Shown one piece after another: positions 57,707 to 64,000 of a stretch of DNA of 64,000 nucleotides. The stretch spans positions 1 to 64,000 of the forward strand of contig NZ_AFPB01000179.1 of assembly GCF_000218485.1 (NCBI RefSeq). Reading direction: 5' to 3'. The translations under genes and the position numbers were made by a program. Each line of letters opens with the position of its first letter. Position 1 is the first letter of the stretch. The stretch comes from Aquimarina agarivorans (GTDB taxonomy: Bacteria > Bacteroidota > Bacteroidia > Flavobacteriales > Flavobacteriaceae). Below the pieces are notes generated by a model. It did not search any database and had not been told where the DNA came from. It was given only the letters and a program-made list of their open reading frames with translations.

Positions 57707-58243
57707 TTATACCAACTTGCAAAACAAATCCCAAAGTACTACACCACAACTAACTGAAATATTTAAGGAGTGTTTTGTGCCAAATTGAGGAATTTCAATG
57801 GTATGCGTGCTGGCAGTTACTACGGATTGTTGTACACCTTTTACTTCATTACCAAAAACAACTGCGTATTTTTTTTCCTTTTCAGGAAGAAATTTATTTA
57901 AAAACACGGCATTTTCAGCCTGCTCAATAGCTAATATTTGCACATTATCAGCTTTCAATTTTTCTACCAGAGCTAAAGTATCATCTACATGTTTCCAATC
58001 TACGGTTTCGGTAGCACCTAATGCTGTTTTTTGAATATCCTTATGTGGTGGTGTAGCAGTTATACCGCACAAGTAAATTTTTTCAATTAAAAAAGCATCA
58101 GCAGATCGGAAGACGGCACCAACATTATTTAGGCTGCGAATATTATCCAAAATGACAATCAATGGCGTTTTATCAGCCTTTTTAAAAGCATCAATATCTA
58201 ATCGTTCAAGTTCGCTATTTTTTAATTTTCGATTGTGTTTCAA
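57707..58243 (-). CDS. TrmH/SpoU-family RNA 2'-O-methyltransferase
   Basis: A 178-residue SPOUT methyltransferase with a trefoil knot. The family motifs are present in order: NIRSLNNVGAVFRSADAF (motif 1), VVFGNEVKGVQ (motif 2) and IPQFGTKHSLNISVSCGVVLWDL (motif 3), which bind S-adenosylmethionine. It is short, without the extra N-terminal domain of RlmB or TsnR, and could modify tRNA or rRNA; the target is not decided by sequence. Confidence 0.92.
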   Translation of the reverse strand: MKHNRKLKNSELERLDIDAFKKADKTPLIVILDNIRSLNNVGAVFRSADAFLIEKIYLCGITATPPHKDIQKTALGATETVDWKHVDDTLALVEKLKADNVQILAIEQAENAVFLNKFLPEKEKKYAVVFGNEVKGVQQSVVTASTHTIEIPQFGTKHSLNISVSCGVVLWDLFCKLV

Positions 58244-58688
58244 AATTGTTTTTTGTTTTACAAATTTAAAATTAGTTTTTTTTAATTTCTGAAGACATGT
58301 TTTTCAAACAAAAGTTCCTGTAACGATTTCATTAACGACTAATAATTTTGATAGTTGACTTTATAGGTTTGTTTTTCTTAAAAAAAATCCAAATTCTTTA
58401 AAAATAAAAATTACAACTCTTTATAAAATATAGATTGTGACATAAGATTTAGTAATAATTAAACTGATAAATAAGAAAAATTTAAAAATGGAAGCCTTCT
58501 TCTAAATAAGAGATTTAAGATCTAAATATCTAAGTATAGTTACGTAGTTTTAATGGTGAGTTTACTATAAATAAACAATAAGCTAATATCAGTCAAAATA
58601 TGTGTAACTTTAGTTATCATGTTATCAGTATATTAAAAGTGATAATAGCAATATAAAATATATCTCATAAAAACTTAAAAAATTACTT
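58244..58688. other. Non-coding gap before the TonB-dependent receptor
   Basis: About 445 bases of AT-rich sequence with no credible coding frame. A weak -7-like TAACTTTA (58605-58612) is the only promoter candidate, 77 bases before the receptor ATG. No Fur-like palindrome or riboswitch structure was recognised. Confidence 0.4.
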
Positions 58689-61600
58689 ATGGAAAAGAAT
58701 GACTTTTTTCGGAATACTACCAACGTATTACAAAATGATTATCGGTTAAAACAACTAATAATGCTATGCATTTTTATAGTTTTTACAGGAATGCAAATTT
58801 TTGCAACAAATTATAGTGCTCATTTAGTTTATAATTTCAATAATGATAAAATTAAGGTAGATAAGGAAATTACGGGAACCGTTGTGGATGAAAGTGGCAT
58901 TCCGATTCCTGGGGTAAGCGTTTATGTAAAAGGAGATACCACTAGGGGAACAGTAACGGATTTTGATGGAAATTATACGTTAACTGTTCCTGATGACGCC
59001 GCAATATTAGTTTTTGCCAGTATTGGATTTACTACACAAGAAATTCCGATAAGCGAAAGCACAGCAATAAACGTGACTTTAATTACCTCCATTGCGCAAA
59101 TTAATGAGGTAGTAATTACAGGGTCAAGAAATCCAAATAGGACAGTTACCGAGTCACCCGTTCCAATTGATGTTATTGATTTGAAAGAAATCAATAGCAA
59201 ATCGCCACAAACCTCCGTGAATGAAATTTTAAATTATGTTGCTCCTTCATTTACATCAACAACACAAACAGTGTCCGATGGTACGGATCATGTGGATCCT
59301 GCATCGTTAAGAGGATTAGGTCCAGATCAGGTATTGGTATTAATTAATGGTAAACGAAGACATAATAGTGCCTTAATCAATATTAATGGAACAGTTGGGG
59401 CAGGTTCAGTAGGAACGGATATGAACGCTATTCCCACCGCAGCTATTGAAAAAATTGAAATTTTACGTGATGGTGCTGCTGCACAATACGGATCTGATGC
59501 CATTGCAGGTGTTATTAATATCATTTTAAAAAAAGCAACAAACAAATTAAACATTGCAGTGACCACTGGGGCAAATGCTAGTAAAAATTCTAATCAATTT
59601 GAAGGAGGGATTGACGGAGAAAAAGTTAAAATTGAAGCTAACTACGGAATTCCAATTTCGGATAACGGAGGTTACGTGAACTTTACCGGAACGGTTTCAA
59701 CCCGAAATCCAGCTTTGCGAAACCGAGATTATTCAGGTGATATTTTTAACAGATTTCATGGAGCAGAACGTGTTTTTGCAGCTAGCAATAGTAATACTGG
59801 TCGCACCGTGGCAGATATGACATTGGCAGATTACCAGCAAGCCGCTGCTGATATTGAGTATTTGGACGCTACCACCAAGGCAAATATAGCAGCCTTGGAC
59901 GTGTCAACTGAAGCGGGTATTACTGATTTAAGAAGTATTTTAGGAGAAGAATCAAGTGATTTAGAACTTTCGCAACGAGGTTTGGACCGGAGTGACTTTA
60001 GATTTAAGGTAGGAACATCCAAACTAAGAGAAGGGAAATTTTTCACCAACTTGTTAATTCCTATTTCTGATGAAGCTTCATTTTATTCGTTTGGAGGATT
60101 AAGTTTTAGAAATGGTTTGGCAGCAGGTTTTTATCGTAGGCCGGCTCAAGCCGATGGGCGTGCCAATACGCCTGCTTTTCCGAATGGTTTTTTACCTGAA
60201 ATAGCTACCGACATCTTAGATGTATCTGTTGCTTTTGGAATTAAAGGCTTGATTAATGATTGGAAAGTAGATTTTTCAAACACTTACGGAGGGAATATTA
60301 TTGATTATACGGTAGAAAATTCTAGTAATGGAACCTTAGGAGTAGCTACGCCAAGGAGTTTTGATGCTGGTAGCAATGCTTTTTTTCAGAACACTACTAA
60401 CTTAGATTTTAGTCGTTTTTATGATGCTATTTTTGAAGGATTGAGTGTAGCTTCAGGTGCAGAATTTAAAGTGGAACGTTTTGCTATTGGTGAAGGTGAA
60501 GAAGATTCATATACATCATATGATATCAATGGAGAACCAGTTACTGCCACAACACCTGATAATTCATTGGTACGAAATAATTTTACGGGAAGACCATTAG
60601 GGGGTAGCGCTCAGGTTTTTAGAGGGTTTGATTCAAATAACGAAACTGAAAAAAGGCGTAATAGTATTGCTGCTTATGTAGATATTGAAGCTGATGTAAC
60701 CGAATACTTGCTTTTAAGTACTGCATTACGCTATGAAAATTTTTCTGATTTTGGAGATACCTTTAATTATAAAATTGCGGGACAATTAAAAATAATTCCT
60801 GGCTTGTCAGCAAGAGGAGCGCACAGTACGGGATTTAGAGCTCCATCATTACATCAGCAATTTTTTAGCAGAACAAGTACTATTTTTAATGCAGGAATAC
60901 CGGAAGAGCAGGGTATTTTTACTAATGATAGTCGTTTAGCTAAATTGATTGGTATTGAACAATTGAAAGAAGAAACTTCGAAAAGTTACAGCTTGGGATT
61001 AACGGCTAAATTCGGAAAATTTTCAGTTACCGTAGATGGTTATGTAATTGATATTGATGATCGCGTTTCATTAAGTGGAAGTTTTAATTTAGCGCAGGGT
61101 AGCAATGAGTTACGACGAATAGCTACGGCAGCTGGTGCGGGAAGTGCCCGTTTTTTTACAAACGCGCTTAAAACAAGATCTTTAGGGTTGGACATCGTAG
61201 TTTCGCATAAAGCACGTTTCGGAGGTGATTGGCGATTACGATCCGATTTATCGGCATCTTTTTTTGAAACAAAAGTCAGAAATATTTCTTTTCCTAGGTT
61301 AATTGTAGAATCAGGTTTAAATGGTAGTTTTTTTGATGCGCAGGAAGAAGCTTTTTTAACCGTAGCACAACCCCGAACGAAACTTAGTTTGACAAACAAC
61401 TTGAGCTATAAAAAACATAATATTTTGTTAAGAAATACATTTTTCGGAGAAGTAATTGATCCTGATGATTTTGCAGGAACTGCTCGCTTTGACTTAAAAG
61501 ACCCTAGTCCCGTAGCAGTTTATACCGCAAGAATTATTACCGATTTAACTTATTCAACGTCTCTAGCTAATGGAGTTAATATAGCTGTTGGTGCTAACAA

Positions 61601-61733
61601 TCTTTTTGATGTATATCCATCGGAAAATATTCCGACAAATACTGCTGGTGATCAGTTTGTGTATTCGCGAAGGGTATCACAATTCGGTTACACAGGAAGG
61701 TTTATTTTTGCACGTATGAATTTTGATTTATAA
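58689..61733 (+). CDS. TonB-dependent outer-membrane receptor with carboxypeptidase-like domain
   Basis: A 1014-residue TonB-dependent transporter. Order: an N-terminal region with a hydrophobic stretch (about 23-38) that may act as a signal; an approximately 75-residue CarboxypepD-like domain (ITGTVVDESGIPIPGVSVYVKG...VPD); the plug domain (VVITGSRNPNRTVTESPVPIDVID, PASLRGLGPDQVLVLINGKRRHNS, EILRDGAAAQYGSDAIAGVINIIL); and a 22-strand barrel ending in FIFARMNFDL. The RRHNSALININGTVG insertion is typical of one subgroup of such receptors. No SusD partner follows, so it may import a small ligand such as a siderophore, vitamin or glycan fragment; the substrate cannot be read. Confidence 0.93.
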   Translation: MEKNDFFRNTTNVLQNDYRLKQLIMLCIFIVFTGMQIFATNYSAHLVYNFNNDKIKVDKEITGTVVDESGIPIPGVSVYVKGDTTRGTVTDFDGNYTLTVPDDAAILVFASIGFTTQEIPISESTAINVTLITSIAQINEVVITGSRNPNRTVTESPVPIDVIDLKEINSKSPQTSVNEILNYVAPSFTSTTQTVSDGTDHVDPASLRGLGPDQVLVLINGKRRHNSALININGTVGAGSVGTDMNAIPTAAIEKIEILRDGAAAQYGSDAIAGVINIILKKATNKLNIAVTTGANASKNSNQFEGGIDGEKVKIEANYGIPISDNGGYVNFTGTVSTRNPALRNRDYSGDIFNRFHGAERVFAASNSNTGRTVADMTLADYQQAAADIEYLDATTKANIAALDVSTEAGITDLRSILGEESSDLELSQRGLDRSDFRFKVGTSKLREGKFFTNLLIPISDEASFYSFGGLSFRNGLAAGFYRRPAQADGRANTPAFPNGFLPEIATDILDVSVAFGIKGLINDWKVDFSNTYGGNIIDYTVENSSNGTLGVATPRSFDAGSNAFFQNTTNLDFSRFYDAIFEGLSVASGAEFKVERFAIGEGEEDSYTSYDINGEPVTATTPDNSLVRNNFTGRPLGGSAQVFRGFDSNNETEKRRNSIAAYVDIEADVTEYLLLSTALRYENFSDFGDTFNYKIAGQLKIIPGLSARGAHSTGFRAPSLHQQFFSRTSTIFNAGIPEEQGIFTNDSRLAKLIGIEQLKEETSKSYSLGLTAKFGKFSVTVDGYVIDIDDRVSLSGSFNLAQGSNELRRIATAAGAGSARFFTNALKTRSLGLDIVVSHKARFGGDWRLRSDLSASFFETKVRNISFPRLIVESGLNGSFFDAQEEAFLTVAQPRTKLSLTNNLSYKKHNILLRNTFFGEVIDPDDFAGTARFDLKDPSPVAVYTARIITDLTYSTSLANGVNIAVGANNLFDVYPSENIPTNTAGDQFVYSRRVSQFGYTGRFIFARMNFDL

Positions 61734-61750
61734 AAGTATAGCATAGTAAT

Positions 61751-61826
61751 ACTATTTCTGATGTTGAATTACCCTTTAAAATGGTTGTTTTTGCTTGATG
61801 TTTTAAAATAAAACATGGCTATATTA
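61751..61826 (+). repeat. MITE-like repeat, copy F, left part (split by IS630)
   Basis: Starts ACTATTTCTGATGTTGAATT and continues through GCTTGATGTTTTAAAATAAA. It stops at TA 61825-61826, which is the left target TA of the IS630 element. The repeat resumes at 62940. Confidence 0.75.
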
Positions 61827-62939
61827 ACCCGACGGCAATAAATAGAGATTTTATGCTGCGTATTTTATATCCTTATGGTTAAAATATTTAGCTACTCTTT
61901 GGCTATTTTCAGTTAGCATTTTCATATGATTCTTGACATTTTCTTCAAGCTGTTTTTCGTTTTTAGGAGCAGGTTTTTCAGATAAAGCATATTTTAAATC
62001 ACAGTTTAGATACTCATCAGGGTTTTTCTCTGGAGAATAAGAAGGCAAGAAGAATAACTCAATATGTTCCAGTTTTTCTTCAATCCATTTCTTTACTATT
62101 TTACTGTGATGAACACTTAAATTATCTAGGATTAAAAATATTTTTTGTGTTTTATCTTTGATAAGCTGTTCTAGAAATTCAATGAATCTATCAGCATTCA
62201 TAGTTCCTGAGTAAATCATAAATTGAACACTTCCTTGATTAGTTACTGTACAAATCATGTTTACAGAAAAACGTTTAGACATACTTTTCTTTACAGGCGT
62301 TTTTCCTTTGGTAGCATAAGAACGACCATGTTGATTAGCGTTTCTTACTCCTGTTTCATCACCCCATTGTATTTCTGCATTTTCCTCTTTAGCGCGTTTC
62401 TTAATGGCTGGATATTGTTCATCTAACCATAATTGCACTTTTTTAGAACATTGTTCGTGAGCTTGTTTCTTGGGTTTTTGAGGACTAAATCCCCAAGACC
62501 GTAGATGATCCCCCATTGTATTTATCGCTAATTTTACACCAAATTCACGTTCCACTAATTCCTTTACAGCTTTGCGTGTCCATAAAGCAAAATCCAATTT
62601 TAGTTGATCTGGCATAACATCTGTAATCATGCGTTGGATCTCTAACTCTTGAGTGCTACTAAGTAATTTTTTATCCTCAGAGCTAACACCGCGCTTATTA
62701 TCTGTCAACCCTTTAATCCCTTCTTTTTTATGTTTTTTAAGGCAATTAGTAATTGTGTTTGGGTTAACTCCGTACATCATAGCTACTTTTTTCTTTTGAA
62801 CACCTGAATTAATTTGCTTAGAGCGCTCGTTTGCGTATTTCCTTTCTGCTTGCAGAATCTTTAAGGGGAAAATCCATATCCTTCATAAGGAAAAGATACG
62901 AATAATATCGCATTTAATCTAATTATATTACCGCTATGT
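61827..62939 (-). mobile_element. IS630-family insertion sequence
   Basis: About 1113 bases, bordered on both sides by TA (61825-61826 and 62940-62941), the usual IS630 target duplication. The ends are imperfect inverted repeats: ACCCGACGGCAATA on the left and, reversed, ACATAGCGGTAATA on the right, then similar AATAGAGATT/AATTAGATT. Removing the element and one TA restores a continuous copy of the interspersed repeat aligning with copy E, which independently supports the boundaries. It encodes a single transposase on the minus strand. Confidence 0.85.
61851..62780 (-). CDS. IS630-family transposase (N-terminus in another frame)
   Basis: DDE transposase with an N-terminal helix-turn-helix (VAMMYGVNPNTITNCLKKHK) and the catalytic triad Asp141 (WGDETG), Asp219 (ILDNLSVHH) and Glu256 (SPEKNPDEYL) counted from the ATG at 62780. 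The frame stays open for about 35 further codons upstream without an ATG. An ATG at 62886 (MKDMDFPLK...) is one frame away and would join this frame if the TTTTCCCC tract (minus strand, 62872-62865) were one base shorter. So the gene is either damaged by a one-base change, uses frameshifting or starts at a rare codon. Confidence 0.9.
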   Translation of the reverse strand: MMYGVNPNTITNCLKKHKKEGIKGLTDNKRGVSSEDKKLLSSTQELEIQRMITDVMPDQLKLDFALWTRKAVKELVEREFGVKLAINTMGDHLRSWGFSPQKPKKQAHEQCSKKVQLWLDEQYPAIKKRAKEENAEIQWGDETGVRNANQHGRSYATKGKTPVKKSMSKRFSVNMICTVTNQGSVQFMIYSGTMNADRFIEFLEQLIKDKTQKIFLILDNLSVHHSKIVKKWIEEKLEHIELFFLPSYSPEKNPDEYLNCDLKYALSEKPAPKNEKQLEENVKNHMKMLTENSQRVAKYFNHKDIKYAA

Positions 62940-63023
62940 TAATAGTTTAGGTTACAACTATATTTCCTTTGCCGATTCAAAAAAATAATTTTTTATTTGA
63001 GTAATTTATCATCAGAAACGGTG
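62940..63023 (+). repeat. MITE-like repeat, copy F, right part
   Basis: Begins at the right target TA, continues AGTTTAGGTTACAACTATAT (cf. TAGCTAAGGCTACACGTATG of copy E) and ends GAGTAATTTATCATCAGAAA then CGG. It is the rest of copy F after the IS630 interruption. Confidence 0.75.
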
Positions 63024-63190
63024 TAACGCTATACCTCAATAATGAGATAAGTATTAAAATTATAAAGTGATAATTGTGTTGTTAACCTAAGGGTTATTCT
63101 TTTTAAAGGTATTAATTACATCTTTTTTATGAAAAAAAGCGAATTAAAATTTAGAGCATACTATTTTTTAATTTAAACCATCAACCATAT

Positions 63191-63415
63191 CTAAGGAACA
63201 GGATCATATCCACTACCGCCCCATGGGTGACAGCTTAAAATACGTTTAAGACCTAGCCAACTGCCTTTAAAGATGCCATGTTTTATTAAAGCATCTTTAG
63301 TGTATTGCGAGCAGGTGGGCTGATACCTACAAGTAGCTGGGGTAAAGGGTGATATTAGATTTTTGTAAATAAAAATCAAGAATAGAAACGGTGCTATTAA
63401 AATTTTTTTTAGCAT
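63191..63415 (-). CDS. yidD: Membrane protein insertion efficiency factor YidD
   Basis: A 74-residue small protein with an N-terminal amphipathic/hydrophobic segment ([20 protein letters not shown]) and the family pattern [19 protein letters not shown] followed by [17 protein letters not shown] (three Cys). YidD associates with YidC and helps insertion of membrane proteins; it is normally near rpmH-rnpA-yidC, but here it is tied to cysS. Its ATG overlaps the cysS stop by one base (TAATG), so it is probably translationally coupled. Confidence 0.94.
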   Translation of the reverse strand: MLKKILIAPFLFLIFIYKNLISPFTPATCRYQPTCSQYTKDALIKHGIFKGSWLGLKRILSCHPWGGSGYDPVP

Positions 63416-64000
63416 TAATAGGTGTATGTAGTGCCTTCGCGGCCGTCTTTTAGTTGAATTCCTTTTTCAACCAGTTCATCTCTAATTTTATCGCTTAATG
63501 CAAAATCTTTGTTCAAACGGGCTTCCTTGCGTAATTCAATTAACAATTCAATTGCGCCATCCAGTTTTGATGTGATATCATTTGTCGCTTCTGCTGAAGC
63601 TTGCAAGCCTAACACATCAAATGTAAAATTATGCATAGTTTTTTTCAGCAGTGCCAAATCGGATTTTGATATTTTGGACTTACCCTCTTTAACTTGGTTA
63701 ATAAATTTTACTGTTTCAAATAGGTGAGCTATTAAAATTGGGCTATTGAAATCGTCATTCATGGCGTCATAACAACGTTGTTTCCATGTGGTAATGTCAA
63801 AATTGGTGGTTTGTTTTTCTCCCGTAAGGGTATCTAAATGCTGAATAGCCTCTAGTAATTTTAAGAATCCTTTTTCTGAAGCCTCCAAAGCATCATTGGA
63901 AAAATCCATGATGCTACGATAATGTGCTTGTAAGATAAAAAAGCGCACTACCGATGGTTTAAAAGGTTTGTTTAAAATGGTATTGTCACCAGAAAATATT
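63415..64000 (-). CDS. cysS: Cysteinyl-tRNA synthetase, C-terminal part (runs off the window)
   Basis: About 195 residues of the C-terminal part of CysRS; the frame remains open to the right edge of the window, so the gene continues beyond 64000. Visible: ...[35 protein letters not shown] (the helix-bundle start), and the DALR-like domain with [20 protein letters not shown], ending [31 protein letters not shown]. The KMSKS and HIGH motifs lie outside the window. It is followed by yidD with a one-base stop/start overlap. Confidence 0.95.
   Translation of the reverse strand, partial: IFSGDNTILNKPFKPSVVRFFILQAHYRSIMDFSNDALEASEKGFLKLLEAIQHLDTLTGEKQTTNFDITTWKQRCYDAMNDDFNSPILIAHLFETVKFINQVKEGKSKISKSDLALLKKTMHNFTFDVLGLQASAEATNDITSKLDGAIELLIELRKEARLNKDFALSDKIRDELVEKGIQLKDGREGTTYTY

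Noticed and set aside
63816-63831. CTCCCGTAAGGG similar to the trpE-trpG palindrome
   Set aside because: It is inside cysS coding sequence (LTGEK) and is most likely coincidence.

Overview
The window looks like a chromosomal segment of a marine member of the Flavobacteriaceae (Bacteroidota). The evidence is AT-rich DNA, promoter boxes of the Bacteroidota type TAnnTTTG, gliding-motility genes gldB and gldC, many SPII lipoproteins, a C-terminal type IX secretion (T9SS) sorting tail, a DnaG primase without zinc ligands, and secreted GH16 and GH3 enzymes typical of seaweed-polysaccharide degraders. I cannot name the genus from sequence alone. I see no rRNA, tRNA, CRISPR array or prophage.

Layout. 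0.2-6.4 kb: envelope biogenesis (uppS-bamA-two skp/ompH-like genes, then murI). 6.5-15.3 kb: a small secreted peptide, a Nfu/NifU-type Fe-S scaffold, dodecin, a DUF255 thioredoxin-fold lipoprotein, an MscS channel, a lipoprotein, a polyprenyl synthase and dnaG. 15.3-18.7 kb: a degenerate NarL-type regulator, nadE, and divergent gldB-gldC plus a small unknown gene. 19.1-25.9 kb: a GH16 lipoprotein, ffh, folD, convergent gyrB, a CBM-like secreted protein and a rhodanese. 25.9-34.6 kb: a tryptophan operon, trpL-E-G-D-C-(SDR, frameshifted)-F-B-(GIY-YIG)-A. It opens with a leader peptide carrying three consecutive Trp codons followed by an intrinsic terminator, a classical attenuator layout. Its intercistronic gaps hold short palindromes and one tandem duplication of the trpC start region. 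34.7-43.2 kb: a second MscS, an ElaA-like acetyltransferase, an alpha/beta hydrolase, a broken DUF3179 gene, a spondin-domain lipoprotein and a KatG with a lipoprotein signal. 43.6-50.5 kb: topoisomerase IB, a GH3 glucosidase-gluconokinase-gluconate permease cluster, and proline dehydrogenase. 50.6-61.7 kb: an AhpD-like protein, a GH16-fascin-T9SS enzyme, an AsmA-like protein, folK, an esterase, a SpoU methyltransferase and a TonB-dependent receptor. 61.8-64 kb: an IS630-family element, yidD and the 3' part of cysS.

The most distinctive structures are: (1) a previously unnamed (to me) interspersed repeat of about 140-200 bp with imperfect terminal inverted repeats, in at least six intergenic copies, resembling a MITE; (2) an IS630 element inserted at a TA dinucleotide inside one of those copies, which lets both element ends be placed to the base; (3) the trp attenuator, whose leader ATG lies only four bases after the predicted -7 box; (4) an intrinsic terminator with a 15-codon mini-ORF directly upstream of topoisomerase IB, with no plus-strand gene before it; (5) a 19-bp perfect palindrome immediately 5' of the GH3 gene; (6) a receiver-domain regulator with Glu at the phosphoacceptor position.
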